DNA of 64,000 nt from an uncultured Solobacterium sp. (GTDB taxonomy: Bacteria; Bacillota_I; Bacilli_A; Erysipelotrichales; Erysipelotrichaceae): assembly GCA_900547815.1 (NCBI GenBank), contig URHY01000001.1, positions 1 to 64,000 on the forward strand, in the 5' to 3' direction. This document shows, in pieces, positions 1 to 7,445 of this stretch. Both the position numbers and the translations under genes were made by a program. Under the pieces are notes generated by a model. It saw only the letters and a program-made list of their open reading frames with translations. It searched no databases and had not been told where the DNA came from. Position 1 is the stretch's first letter. Each line of letters begins with the position of its first letter.

Positions 1-62
1 TTAAGACACGTATCCGTCGTGGAGATGCAGCTCCAATGGCTATTGTACAATTCGTGAAGTAG
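1..62 (+). CDS. rplQ: 50S ribosomal protein L17, C-terminal end (partial)
   Basis: Only the last 19 codons are inside the window (frame starting at base 3, TAG stop at 60-62). The readable tail KTRIRRGDAAPMAIVQF is the typical L17 C-terminus, with the conserved R-R-G-D-A-A-P-M run. L17 is a large-subunit protein that usually ends the alpha (rpoA) operon, and the ECF transporter genes downstream are its usual neighbours in Firmicutes. Partial because of the window edge; the stop codon sits inside a terminator stem. Confidence 0.9.
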   Translation, partial: KTRIRRGDAAPMAIVQFVK

Positions 63-86
63 TAGTTACTACTTCACTTTTCTTTT
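54..86 (+). terminator. Rho-independent terminator overlapping the rplQ stop
   Basis: GTGAAGTAGTA at 54-64 pairs perfectly with TACTACTTCAC at 67-77 and is followed by TTTTCTTTT. The stem includes the rplQ stop codon, so termination is immediate at the end of the ribosomal operon. Confidence 0.85.
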
Positions 87-100
87 AAGGAGCTAAAAAT

Positions 101-670
101 ATGAGTGATTTAGAACAATACGCAAAAGAACATCAAGTGCCTATCATGATGGATGATGGACTTTCCTTTTTATTAGAAAAACTTAAAGAAAATCAATGTC
201 TATCATTTTTAGAGTTAGGTACGGCGATTGCTCGTACATCGATTGAAGTGGCTAAGTTAGATTCTAGAATGAGAGTTGTCACAATTGAGAGAAATTCGGA
301 TATGATTGTTCAGGCTAAAAAGAATATTGAAGAAAGTGGTTTATCTAATCAAATTATGTTGATTGAAGGGGATGCTCTTGAAGTCGATGTAAATGGTAAA
401 TTTGACTGTATTTTTATTGATGCTGCCAAGGCACAATATCAACGTTTTTTTGAGAAATACTGTAAGCATTTAAATGAGAATGGTATAATTGTATCAGATA
501 ATATGAATTTTCATGGGCTTGTACAACATCCGGAATTGACTCAAAATCGTAATACACGCCAATTAGTTCGTAAGATTCATGATTATCATACGTATTTGGC
601 AAATCTTTCAGATTATGAAACTGCATTTTATGATTATGGAGATGGAGTTGCCGTAACAAGGAGGAAATAA
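101..670 (+). CDS. SAM-dependent O-methyltransferase (YrrM/TrmR-like)
   Basis: A 189-residue class I methyltransferase. Motif I is FLELGTAIA at residues 36-44, the acidic end of strand 2 is Glu63 (TIERN), and the family's metal/substrate strand reads IFIDAAKAQY with Asp107. This matches the catechol/caffeoyl-CoA O-methyltransferase fold to which the tRNA 5-hydroxyuridine methyltransferase TrmR (YrrM) belongs, but it is a little shorter than YrrM and motif I ends A-I-A instead of the usual G-Y-S/G. Start is supported by AAGGAG at 88-93. It precedes a small membrane gene by 2 bases, so the two are probably cotranscribed. Family sure; tRNA substrate is inference. Confidence 0.75.
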   Translation: MSDLEQYAKEHQVPIMMDDGLSFLLEKLKENQCLSFLELGTAIARTSIEVAKLDSRMRVVTIERNSDMIVQAKKNIEESGLSNQIMLIEGDALEVDVNGKFDCIFIDAAKAQYQRFFEKYCKHLNENGIIVSDNMNFHGLVQHPELTQNRNTRQLVRKIHDYHTYLANLSDYETAFYDYGDGVAVTRRK

Positions 671-672
671 CT

Positions 673-1125
673 ATGAAGCTTTTTAAGTTTTTATTAGGAG
701 CTGCAACGATTACAGTTAGTGCTTGCGCAGTTGCAGGTAAGGTGCGTCGTGATAAACAAAGACAAAAAGAATTAGACGAATTTTTATGTCCAGATATTGA
801 TGAACCAATCGAAAAAGATATTCAACCAAGTGATAGCCCATTGAAAAATATGGAGTCGGATATCATGGGGTTTAAAGAAGCACAAGAAGAAATTCTTCCA
901 GTAACTTTAACTTATAGTTTTGATTCGAAGGATCACGCAAAGCAATTCCAAACAGAAGTTGCAGAAAATGGCTTAACATCTTCTTACGATGATGAAGATA
1001 AAGTTGTGGATGTGATTTATCATGATGGTGTAAATGAGAGTGATTTAAAAATATTATCAGATACACTTGTAAATGCTTGCACTAACACAAGTGCAGAATA
1101 TAAAGGATTTCATTTTAATAAATAG
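673..1125 (+). CDS. Small predicted lipoprotein or membrane-anchored protein
   Basis: A 150-residue protein of unknown function. The first ~22 residues are hydrophobic after a Lys (MKLFKFLLGAATITVSAC), and V-S-A-C around Cys18 could be a lipobox, although a short uncleaved anchor is equally possible. The rest is acidic, with a predicted alpha/beta C-terminal half (residues 75-150). GGAGG at 660-664 sets the start, directly after the methyltransferase stop. I do not recognise the family. Confidence 0.6.
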   Translation: MKLFKFLLGAATITVSACAVAGKVRRDKQRQKELDEFLCPDIDEPIEKDIQPSDSPLKNMESDIMGFKEAQEEILPVTLTYSFDSKDHAKQFQTEVAENGLTSSYDDEDKVVDVIYHDGVNESDLKILSDTLVNACTNTSAEYKGFHFNK

Positions 1126-1150
1126 TGGCTTGAGCGTGCTCAAACTATTT
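1121..1150 (+). terminator. Hairpin after the membrane-protein gene (weak terminator)
   Basis: AATAGT (1121-1126) pairs with ACTATT (1144-1149) and TTGAGC (1130-1135) with GCTCAA (1138-1143), overlapping the stop codon. The T run is poor (TTTATTAT), so termination may be partial. Confidence 0.5.
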
Positions 1151-1155
1151 TATTA

Positions 1156-1164
1156 TGGTATAAT
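1156..1164 (+). promoter_or_regulatory. Extended -10 promoter for the ecf operon
   Basis: TGG directly before TATAAT (1159-1164) forms an extended -10; no good -35 is present. It lies 27 bases upstream of the ecfA1 start and its GGAGG. Confidence 0.55.
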
Positions 1165-1191
1165 ATTTCCGTTTATGGTGGAGGATATGTA

Positions 1192-2010
1192 ATGGAAGCG
1201 ATTGAAGTTTCACATTTAACTTTTTCCTATGATGGGGAAAATGATATATTAAAAGATATTTCTTTTTCAATTCCAAAAGGAAGTTATACAACAATTATTG
1301 GACATAATGGTTCTGGTAAGAGTACAATGGCAAAATTAATTATTGGTTTATTGGAAGCGAAAAATGGAAAAATTCAGATTTTAGGTCAGGAACTAAATGA
1401 AGAAAGTGTATACGAATTAAGAAGTCATGTAGGTATTGTATTCCAAAATCCAGACAATCAATTTATTGGTTCTACAGTAGCAGATGATATTGCCTTTGGT
1501 TTAGAAAATCATTGTGTAGAACAAGAAAAGATGCAGGGTATTATTGAAGATGTCGCAAGTCGTGTCGGAATGACGGATTTTTTAAGTGCCGAGCCTACTA
1601 AATTATCTGGTGGACAAAAACAACGTGTTGCGATTGCGGGCATTTTAGCGATTGAACCAGATATCATTATTTTTGATGAATCGACAAGTATGTTGGATCC
1701 TCAAGGTAAGGCAAGTATTAATGCGCAGATTCGCAAGTTACATGAGGAAAAAAATATCACTATTTTATCCATTACCCATGATATGGAAGAGGTAGCTCAA
1801 TCTGAAAATGTCATAGTATTAGAAAATGGTGAGATTGCGATGCAGGGAACACCAATGGATATTTTTAAACAGGAAGATAAACTAGCTAAAATGCAGTTGG
1901 ATATTCCTTTTGCGTTAAAAATTTCGAAGGAATTAAAGAAGCGTAAAATCTTCAAAGAAAATGTATGTCGTTTAGATGAGGTGGTTGAAAAGTTATGTCG
2001 ATTGAAATAA
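1192..2010 (+). CDS. ecfA1: ECF transporter ATPase EcfA1
   Basis: A 272-residue ABC ATPase of the energy-coupling factor module that powers vitamin and metal uptake through exchangeable S components. Walker A is GHNGSGKST (37-45), the Q-loop is VFQNPDNQ (Gln85), the signature LSGGQ is at 138-142 and Walker B is IIIFDES with Glu163. The D-x-x-Q region FQNPDNQF is typical of CbiO/EcfA proteins. It overlaps ecfA2 by 16 bases and is followed by ecfT, the standard ecfA1-ecfA2-ecfT order. No S-component gene is present, as expected for a shared group II module. Confidence 0.95.
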   Translation: MEAIEVSHLTFSYDGENDILKDISFSIPKGSYTTIIGHNGSGKSTMAKLIIGLLEAKNGKIQILGQELNEESVYELRSHVGIVFQNPDNQFIGSTVADDIAFGLENHCVEQEKMQGIIEDVASRVGMTDFLSAEPTKLSGGQKQRVAIAGILAIEPDIIIFDESTSMLDPQGKASINAQIRKLHEEKNITILSITHDMEEVAQSENVIVLENGEIAMQGTPMDIFKQEDKLAKMQLDIPFALKISKELKKRKIFKENVCRLDEVVEKLCRLK

Positions 2011-2855
2011 AGAAATTAGAGCACATATATAATGAAAATACACCTTTTTCTCATGCAGCATTAAAGGGTATTGATCTTTCAATTCCAGAAGGGAAAGTTA
2101 CAGCTATTATTGGGCAGACGGGTTCTGGTAAATCAACTTTAGTTCAACATTTAAACGGTCTATTGATACCAACAGCGGGTACTTTGGATATTTGTGGTTT
2201 CCATATTCAGCCTTTGTTGAAAATTAAGGATGTTAAACAATTAAGAAAGGAAGTTGGGCTTGTATTCCAGTTTCCTGAATATCAATTGTTTGAAGAAACG
2301 ATTGGTAAGGATATTGCGTTTGGACCAAAAAACTTTGGAACAAGTGAGGAAGATGCTTCAGAATTGGTAAAGAAAGTCTTGCCTGTTGTAGGATTGGATG
2401 AAAGTTATTTAGATCGTTCCCCTTTTGATTTGAGTGGAGGACAAAAACGTCGTGTTGCGATTGCGGGTATTTTAGTATTAAATCCAAAAGTCTTAGTTTT
2501 AGATGAGCCAACTGCAGGACTTGATCCTCAAGGTGCTCAAGAAATGATGACTTTGTTTATGAACTTAAATAAAAAAGAAGGAAAAACGGTTCTTTTAGTT
2601 ACGCATGATATGGAGCATGTCATGAACTATTGTAATCATGTGATCGTATTGAGCCATGGTGAAGTTACGCAGGAAGCGGATGTAAAGGAGTTCTTTAAGC
2701 ATCCAGAATATTTACAAGAGATTGGTATCAATCCACCTAGTATTGTGCGTTTGAAGATGCAGCTAGAGGAAAATGGATTTGAGATGGATCCAGATATTAT
2801 GGATATGAATTCACTTGTGGATTCAATAGAAAAGCAGGTGAAGAAACATGAATAA
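1995..2855 (+). CDS. ecfA2: ECF transporter ATPase EcfA2
   Basis: The second ATPase of the ECF module, 286 residues. Walker A is GQTGSGKST (40-48), Q-loop VFQFPEYQLFE, signature LSGGQ at 146-150, and Walker B LVLDE with Glu171. The F-P-E-Y-Q-L-F segment is characteristic of EcfA2. Its start lies inside the ecfA1 3' end and its stop overlaps the ecfT start by 8 bases, indicating translational coupling. Forms a heterodimer with EcfA1 under EcfT. Confidence 0.95.
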   Translation: MSIEIKKLEHIYNENTPFSHAALKGIDLSIPEGKVTAIIGQTGSGKSTLVQHLNGLLIPTAGTLDICGFHIQPLLKIKDVKQLRKEVGLVFQFPEYQLFEETIGKDIAFGPKNFGTSEEDASELVKKVLPVVGLDESYLDRSPFDLSGGQKRRVAIAGILVLNPKVLVLDEPTAGLDPQGAQEMMTLFMNLNKKEGKTVLLVTHDMEHVMNYCNHVIVLSHGEVTQEADVKEFFKHPEYLQEIGINPPSIVRLKMQLEENGFEMDPDIMDMNSLVDSIEKQVKKHE

Positions 2856-3645
2856 TGTTGCGTTAGGACAATATATGCCATTAGATTCAGTGGTTCATAA
2901 GATGGATCCAAGATCTAAGATCATGATCATGTTGTTTTTAATGGTTGCGATATTTATTCCTGCAGGAGTCCTTGGATATGTGATTATAGGTATTTTTATT
3001 TTATTGAGTTTGTATTTATCAAAATTAAATATTAAATATGCCTTAAGAACAATGAAACCAATGTTATGGATGATGGCTTTCTTATTGGTTATTAACCTTT
3101 TGGTTATTAAAACAGGAACACCTTTATTTTCAATCAAGGGATTTACAATCTATAGTGATGCCGTAAATCAAACGTTATATATTGTGGTTCGTTTAATGTT
3201 GATGGTTATTATCACAACTGTATTAACAGCTACAACGAAACCTTTGGATTTGACTTTGGGAATTGAAAAATTGTTGAAGCCATTTGAAAAAATTGGTGTA
3301 CCAGCTCATATTATTGCGATGATGATCAGTATTGCACTGCGTTTTATTCCTACATTAATTGAAGAAACACAGCGTATTATGAATGCACAGGCAAGTCGTG
3401 GTGTGGATTTAGAAAATGGTAGTATCAAAGAAAAAATCATGGCTATTTTATCTTTAATTGTTCCATTGTTTGTTTCTGCGTTTGATCGTGCAGATCAACT
3501 TGCGAATGCGATGGAAGCTAGAGGGTATGATCCTTCTAGAAAAAGAACACGTTACAAAGTGTTAAAGATGCAGACTATCGATTATGCTTCAATGATTTTA
3601 AGTGTTGTCGTTCTTTGTGCTTGTATTGGTATTTGGGTATTATGA
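2848..3645 (+). CDS. ecfT: ECF transporter transmembrane subunit EcfT
   Basis: A 265-residue CbiQ/EcfT family membrane protein with several hydrophobic segments in the first ~130 residues and one at the C-terminus. The two coupling helices carry the family's A-x-R-G motifs: ASRGVD (182-187) and ARGYD (224-228), which contact the ATPases. Its TGA stop overlaps the truA ATG in an ATGA arrangement. Confidence 0.93.
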   Translation: MNNVALGQYMPLDSVVHKMDPRSKIMIMLFLMVAIFIPAGVLGYVIIGIFILLSLYLSKLNIKYALRTMKPMLWMMAFLLVINLLVIKTGTPLFSIKGFTIYSDAVNQTLYIVVRLMLMVIITTVLTATTKPLDLTLGIEKLLKPFEKIGVPAHIIAMMISIALRFIPTLIEETQRIMNAQASRGVDLENGSIKEKIMAILSLIVPLFVSAFDRADQLANAMEARGYDPSRKRTRYKVLKMQTIDYASMILSVVVLCACIGIWVL

Positions 3646-4385
3646 TTATAAAAGCACTTGTCAGCTATGATGGTTTTAATTATGCAGGCTGGCAAAAACA
3701 AGAGAATGCCTTAGGTATTCAACAAGTGATTGAAGAAGCTTTGTATAAGATCACAAAAGAGCATGTAGATGTTGTTGCGAGTGGAAGGACGGATGCGGGT
3801 GTTCATGCGTTGGGTCAAGTTTTTCATTTTGAAACAAGTAAAAATATTCCGGCCGTTCAATATGAAAGAGTTCTAAATGCATTGCTTCCTAAAGATATTC
3901 GTATTTTAAAAACGGAAGAAATGCACGATGATTTTCATGCGCGTTTTAGTGCTGTAGGCAAACGTTATGATTATTATTGTTCGTATGATATAAAGAATCC
4001 TTTTAATTATAAGTATCGTAATCTATTGGCAAAAGAATTAGATATAAATGCGATGGAAAATGCATCAAAAGTTTTTTTAGGGACGCATGATTTTACTAGT
4101 TTTGCCTCAAGTAAAATCGATCCTAGAAAGCCAAGAGTTAAAACAATTTCAAATATTGAAATTTTAGAAGAAGGAACAGATGTACACTTTATTTTTGAGG
4201 GGACGGGTTTTTTAAGGTATCAAGTTCGAATGATGACGGGTACTTTAATTGCGGTAGGCCAACATAGAATTGAAGTGGATGATGTTCAAAAAATGTTGAA
4301 CGCGAAGGATAAGTCGGCATGTCGTTATAATGCGGTAAGCTGTGGGTTATACTTAGTGGAGGTAAAATACAATGAGACAAACTAA
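3642..4385 (+). CDS. truA: tRNA pseudouridine(38-40) synthase TruA
   Basis: Makes pseudouridine at positions 38-40 of tRNA anticodon arms. From the ATG at 3642 the protein is 247 residues; an upstream in-frame ATG at 3615 lies inside ecfT and is unlikely. The catalytic motif is SGRTDAGVHA with Asp51. The C-terminal RYQVRMMTGTL segment is also conserved in TruA. Start overlaps the ecfT stop (ATGA), and the 3' end overlaps the next gene by 14 bases, so ecfA1 through the PHP gene form one operon, a common order in Firmicutes. Confidence 0.95.
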   Translation: MIIKALVSYDGFNYAGWQKQENALGIQQVIEEALYKITKEHVDVVASGRTDAGVHALGQVFHFETSKNIPAVQYERVLNALLPKDIRILKTEEMHDDFHARFSAVGKRYDYYCSYDIKNPFNYKYRNLLAKELDINAMENASKVFLGTHDFTSFASSKIDPRKPRVKTISNIEILEEGTDVHFIFEGTGFLRYQVRMMTGTLIAVGQHRIEVDDVQKMLNAKDKSACRYNAVSCGLYLVEVKYNETN

Positions 4386-5196
4386 TTTTCATACACATAC
4401 TTCACGCTGCCATCACGCGTATGGTGAGGATGAGGAAATGGTTCGTGCTGCCATTCAAAATGGTTTTGAAGTATTGGGCTTTTCAGATCATACTTGTTGG
4501 AAATATGATTCAAGCTTTGTAGCGCATATGCGTATGAAGTTGGATGAATTCGATGATTATAAAGATAGTGTTTTATATTTGAAAGATCGATATAAGAAGC
4601 AGATTGAAATTCGTTTTGGCTTGGAGGCAGAATACTTTCCTAAGTATATGGATTGGTTGTTAGATTTCTGTATTGAAAATGAAATTGATTATTTGATTTT
4701 TGGCAATCATTATTATGGTACAGATGAGGATCATATTTATTTAGGTGGAGCCAAAGGAGAATATATTAAAGGATATTTTGATACTTGTGTTGAAGGTATG
4801 AAAACAGGTATGTATGCATACTTAGCTCATCCTGAATTGATTTTAAGAGATACAGGTGGTTTTATCACACCTGAAATTGAAGAGGGATTTCACCGTATTT
4901 GTAAGACCAGTCAAGATTATAATGTTCCATTAGAATTTAACGTATTGGGTATGCAACACAATATGCGTATGGGGTATGAGGAGTATCCACACACTAAGTT
5001 TTGGCAAATCGCTGCTCAATATAATGTGAAGGCAATTCTAGGTATGGATGCGCATAGAATAGGTGATTTGGATCAAAAATTATATAATTTGGCTTTAGAA
5101 AAACTATCTAAATTTGATGTAGAAATCATTGATGATGTACCTTCAATTGATTATAAAAAAATAAAAGCAGAAAAGATTAAAGTATGGCAAAAATAA
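4372..5196 (+). CDS. PHP-domain phosphatase (histidinol-phosphatase type)
   Basis: A 274-residue PHP superfamily metal-dependent phosphoesterase. The N-terminus has the first metal motif FHTHTS (His7, His9) and a downstream GFSDHT; further metal ligands are likely in LEAEYF, FGNHYY, LAHPEL and GMDAHR. Size and motifs match HisK/HisJ histidinol-phosphate phosphatases, but no his genes are nearby, so the natural substrate could differ. Last gene of the ecf-truA operon. Confidence 0.75.
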   Translation: MRQTNFHTHTSRCHHAYGEDEEMVRAAIQNGFEVLGFSDHTCWKYDSSFVAHMRMKLDEFDDYKDSVLYLKDRYKKQIEIRFGLEAEYFPKYMDWLLDFCIENEIDYLIFGNHYYGTDEDHIYLGGAKGEYIKGYFDTCVEGMKTGMYAYLAHPELILRDTGGFITPEIEEGFHRICKTSQDYNVPLEFNVLGMQHNMRMGYEEYPHTKFWQIAAQYNVKAILGMDAHRIGDLDQKLYNLALEKLSKFDVEIIDDVPSIDYKKIKAEKIKVWQK

Positions 5197-5219
5197 AGCT
5201 AAACTTTTTCTTTTTTTCA

Positions 5220-5248
5220 TTGACTTTTATGTGGATATTGCATATCAT
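5220..5248 (+). promoter_or_regulatory. rplM-rpsI promoter
   Basis: TTGACT (5220-5225) and TATCAT (5243-5248) are separated by exactly 17 bases. The start point would be near 5255, giving a leader of about 60 nt before rplM. Confidence 0.75.
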
Positions 5249-5252
5249 ATTA

Positions 5253-5308
5253 GATGGCTAAACTCTGGCCTTTTGAGCCCCGGTAAACGCTCAAATCAAG
5301 GAGGAAAT
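5253..5308 (+). promoter_or_regulatory. Candidate L13-type ribosomal leader
   Basis: The short leader contains TTTGAGC (5272-5278) pairing with GCTCAAA (5289-5295) and a preceding GGC...GCC mini-stem (GGCTAAACTCTGGCC, 5257-5271). Position and size fit the autoregulatory L13 leader known upstream of rplM in low-GC Gram-positives; a covariance-model search was not possible here. Confidence 0.55.
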
Positions 5309-5313
5309 TAGAT

Positions 5314-5751
5314 ATGCGTCAAACTACTATGGCAAAACCTGCCGATGTAACACGTACATGGTATGTAGTTGATGGAAACGGACAAACTTTAGGACGTTTG
5401 GCTTCAACTTGTGCTCATGTATTAAAAGGTAAACACAAACCTACATACACACCAAATGTTGACTGTGGTGATTATGTAATTGTGATCAATGCTGACAAGG
5501 TCGAAATGACTGGAAACAAGTTGAATACTGAAAAGTATTACAACCACTCTGGATACTTTGGAGGTATGCGTGTGCGTACAGCTAAAGAAATGAAAGAGAA
5601 ATACCCTGTTGAATGGGTTGAAAGAGCAATCAAAGGTATGTTACCTCACACTAAATTAGGTGATGTACAACGTGGACATGTATTCGTATACGCTGGTAGC
5701 GAACACCCACATGCTGCTCAAAAACCTGTTGAATTGAAGGTAAGAGGATAA
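5314..5751 (+). CDS. rplM: 50S ribosomal protein L13
   Basis: A 145-residue protein with the standard L13 features: an N-terminal W-Y-V-V-D-G-N-G-Q-T-L-G-R-L-A segment, GKHKPTYTP, the GDYVIVINADKV motif and the AIKGMLPHTKLG signature. Early assembly protein of the large subunit. GGAGG lies 9 bases upstream of the ATG. Cotranscribed with rpsI 13 bases downstream. Confidence 0.98.
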   Translation: MRQTTMAKPADVTRTWYVVDGNGQTLGRLASTCAHVLKGKHKPTYTPNVDCGDYVIVINADKVEMTGNKLNTEKYYNHSGYFGGMRVRTAKEMKEKYPVEWVERAIKGMLPHTKLGDVQRGHVFVYAGSEHPHAAQKPVELKVRG

Positions 5752-5764
5752 GGAGGAATAGAAT

Positions 5765-6166
5765 ATGAAAAAATCTAACACTGTTCAATATCATGGCGTT
5801 GGACGTCGTAAAAAATCTGTTGCTCGTGTCTTTTTACGTCCAGGTACAGGTAATATCGTAGTCAACGGAAAAACTTTGGAAGAATACCTTCCATTGGAAA
5901 CTTTACGTATGGTTGTTAAATCACCATTAGAAATCACTAATACAGCTGATCAATTTGATGTGATTATCAACGTACAAGGTGGAGGATACACTGGTCAATC
6001 TGGTGCTATGCGTCACGGAATCACTCGTGCTTTAATGGAAGCTAGTGAAGACTACCGTCCAGTATTAAAAGCTGCAGGATTCGTTACTCGTGACCCTCGT
6101 GCTAAAGAACGTAAAAAATACGGTCTTAAAGCAGCTCGTCGTGCTCCACAATTCTCTAAACGTTAA
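5765..6166 (+). CDS. rpsI: 30S ribosomal protein S9
   Basis: A 133-residue S9. It shows the [11 protein letters not shown] start motif, the [15 protein letters not shown] signature and the basic tail ending in K-R that reaches toward the P-site tRNA. An AAGGAGG-type site (5751-5757) precedes the start. The last bases (CTAAACGTTA) recur at 14858 and nearly at 32027, so the 3' end of this gene appears to be the attachment site of a tandem set of integrative elements; the coding sequence itself is restored intact. Confidence 0.98.
   Translation: MKKSNTVQYHGVGRRKKSVARVFLRPGTGNIVVNGKTLEEYLPLETLRMVVKSPLEITNTADQFDVIINVQGGGYTGQSGAMRHGITRALMEASEDYRPVLKAAGFVTRDPRAKERKKYGLKAARRAPQFSKR
6152..6165 (+). 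other. Proposed left attachment site (attL) at the rpsI 3' end
   Basis: TTCTCTAAACGTTA at the end of rpsI. CTAAACGTTA is repeated exactly at 14858-14867, and TTCTCTAAACGT exactly at 32027-32038. Ribosomal-protein 3' ends, rpsI included, are known targets for Firmicutes integrative elements. Confidence 0.6.
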
Positions 6167-6190
6167 TTTCAAACTATTATCGTTTACGCA

Positions 6191-6217
6191 AAAAGCCCTA
6201 CTCAAGGGCTTTTTTGT
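6191..6217 (+). terminator. Terminator after rpsI
   Basis: AGCCCT (6194-6199) and AGGGCT (6205-6210) form the stem, extended by A/T pairs, followed by TTTTTTG. If the attachment site is at 6152-6165, this terminator was supplied by element A rather than being the original one. Confidence 0.9.
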
Positions 6218-6245
6218 TGTATATAGGACTTGCTAGAATTATTAC

Positions 6246-6277
6246 GTAGGTAACAGGTAGGTAACAAGTAGGTAACA
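6246..6277 (+). repeat. Three direct repeats GTAGGTAACA, 11-bp period (left arm sites of A)
   Basis: Exact GTAGGTAACA copies at 6246-6255, 6257-6266 and 6268-6277. Two more copies (one with a mismatch) with the same period lie at 14795-14815 near the other end of element A. Short direct repeats spaced by one helical turn just inside both ends fit integrase arm-type sites. Confidence 0.6.
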
Positions 6278-6285
6278 CGGAAATA

Positions 6286-6294
6286 TGTTATAAT
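6286..6294 (+). promoter_or_regulatory. Extended -10 promoter of structured RNA copy 1
   Basis: TGT followed by TATAAT (6289-6294). Predicted start near 6301, six bases before the conserved RNA begins. Confidence 0.6.
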
Positions 6295-6306
6295 TTAATA
6301 TATAAA

Positions 6307-6389
6307 TGCTGTGAGGCTTAAAGAACCCCTAGAAAGCTGATACACGATATGCGGGGTGCGTCAAAAGACGAAGGGGGCCCACGACAGTA
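6307..6389 (+). ncRNA. Repeated 83-nt structured RNA, copy 1
   Basis: 79 of 83 bases match copy 2 at 14126-14208. A plausible fold has an outer stem TGCTGT/ACAGTA, a hairpin GGCTT/AAGCT whose loop carries CCCCT, a CGTC/GACG hairpin with a four-base loop, and AGGGG after it that can pair with CCCCT as a pseudoknot. Differences between copies fall in loops or keep pairing. It has its own promoter and ends in a terminator shared with the convergent repressor, so here it is a free-standing small RNA. I could not match it to a known riboswitch or ribozyme core. Confidence 0.7.
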
Positions 6390-6392
6390 TTT

Positions 6393-6432
6393 AAAAAGAC
6401 AACCATTATTTATTTTCGGTTGTCTTTTTTTC
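6393..6432. terminator. Bidirectional terminator between RNA copy 1 and the repressor gene
   Basis: AAAAAGACAACC (6393-6404) pairs with GGTTGTCTTTTT (6418-6429). The A and T runs on either side let it stop the RNA on the plus strand and the repressor gene on the minus strand. Confidence 0.85.
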
Positions 6433-6861
6433 TATAAATTGATCCAATTCATATTTAACCATATGTGAGCAAAGTTTTTCTAATTCTTCTAATTCATCAT
6501 CATTGATTGGTATTTTCTTTTTAGGAGTGATTAATTTCATGATGCCATTTTCGAATGTCAATGAGTATCCCGGAATGCTAATAAGTGTTGACATACCGTA
6601 TTTTTTAATTGAATCTATAATTTCTTTTTTTTGTCGTTCTTCAAAAGAGTAATACCCTAAAATATCTCCAGCTTCTAACGAAATGGAGTCAACGCCTAGT
6701 ACCTTACATAGCTTATCCATCGTAGTGTAAGAAATACTTTCTGGATCTCTAGATACTATATTCGTGATCGTACTATAAGCAAGTCCTGTTTCATTAGAGA
6801 GATCTTTTAATGTAATACCTTTTAATTTACAAACGTATTTTAAATTTTTTCCAATTGACAT
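6406..6861 (-). CDS. XRE-family repressor of element A (CI-like)
   Basis: A 151-residue protein with an N-terminal HTH_XRE domain (residues 4-60, LKDLSNETGLAYSTITNIV as recognition region) and a C-terminal part of ~90 residues with no Ser-Lys LexA-type peptidase motif visible. It is divergent from a Cro-like gene, with ACAACT/AGTTGT operators between them, the usual lysogeny-switch layout. A CI-like role in keeping the element silent is inferred from this position. Confidence 0.75.
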   Translation of the reverse strand: MSIGKNLKYVCKLKGITLKDLSNETGLAYSTITNIVSRDPESISYTTMDKLCKVLGVDSISLEAGDILGYYSFEERQKKEIIDSIKKYGMSTLISIPGYSLTFENGIMKLITPKKKIPINDDELEELEKLCSHMVKYELDQFIEKKTTENK

Positions 6862-6926
6862 AATATCACCATTAAAAATGTATCATGTAATACACTATAA
6901 AAAAAGTTGTTTTTTAAAAAATACCC

Positions 6927-6955
6927 TTTACACAACTAATAATAAGTAGTATATT
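6927..6955 (+). promoter_or_regulatory. Rightward promoter of element A
   Basis: TTTACA (6927-6932), 17-base spacer, TATATT (6950-6955). ACAACT overlaps the spacer start at 6931, so a repressor bound there would block it. Drives the Cro-like gene and probably the primase. Confidence 0.6.
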
Positions 6956-6961
6956 GTGAAT

Positions 6962-6980
6962 ACAACTAGAATATAGTTGT
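6962..6980. promoter_or_regulatory. Palindromic operator ACAACTA-N5-TAGTTGT
   Basis: Perfect 7-bp arms centred just downstream of the rightward -10. Related half-sites are at 6905 (AGTTGT) and 6932 (ACAACT). Likely binding sites for the repressor and/or Cro-like protein. Confidence 0.6.
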
Positions 6981-7015
6981 GATTTACAATTATTATAGAA
7001 AGGAGGTATTTTATA

Positions 7016-7216
7016 ATGTTGATTCTAAACTCTAATAATTTAGAAATTGCACAAGCAAGAGAAAACGTAAGTTTAAAATGTTTAGCAGAAAGGACGGGCC
7101 TTTGTTTTGGGACTTTACGAAATGCTAAACGTGGTAAGCCTTGCAAGCCGGAAACCGTGCATAGTATTGCGAAAGCTTTAAATGTGGATCCAGCAGAGTT
7201 AGTAAAAAAAGAATAG
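7016..7216 (+). CDS. Cro-like small HTH protein
   Basis: 66 residues, almost entirely one HTH_XRE domain (LKCLAERTGLCFGTLRNAKRG is the helix pair). AGGAGG at 7001-7006 sets the start. First gene of the rightward transcript, opposite the repressor, so a Cro-like antirepressor role is likely. Confidence 0.7.
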   Translation: MLILNSNNLEIAQARENVSLKCLAERTGLCFGTLRNAKRGKPCKPETVHSIAKALNVDPAELVKKE

Positions 7217-7226
7217 GAGTAAAAAC

Positions 7227-7445
7227 ATGGAAAATTTAGTTTTCAGTGGTGAAAGCGTTCCTATCGAAGTAGCAAGTCAGGTAATGAAAAAGACTCCAAG
7301 CTATATTAGACAGGGATTAATTCAAAAAGTTTTACCCTTTGGTTATGCAGTGAAAAAACCCGGAGCTACAAGATACTCTTATTACATTAGCCCAAAAAAG
7401 TTTTATGAATGTACAGGATATCTATATACGGGGGATACTGAATGA
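7227..7445 (+). CDS. Small excisionase-like or DNA-binding protein
   Basis: 72 residues. The segment VPIEVASQVMKKTPSYIRQG resembles the winged-helix start of phage excisionase/MerR-like proteins (HTH_17 style), and YYISPKKFYE is similar to their C-terminal wing. Placed between the Cro-like gene and the primase and overlapping the latter by 4 bases. Function as Xis is a guess from size and position. Confidence 0.5.
   Translation: MENLVFSGESVPIEVASQVMKKTPSYIRQGLIQKVLPFGYAVKKPGATRYSYYISPKKFYECTGYLYTGDTE

Noticed and set aside
6152-6217. rpsI terminator as the attachment core
   Set aside because: No copy of the AGCCCT/AGGGCT terminator is found at the right ends, whereas the CTAAACGT string is.
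6307-6389. Hammerhead, HDV, twister or c-di-GMP riboswitch
   Set aside because: I compared the conserved cores I remember; the hammerhead core is broken (CTGATAC instead of CTGATGA) and the others do not fit.
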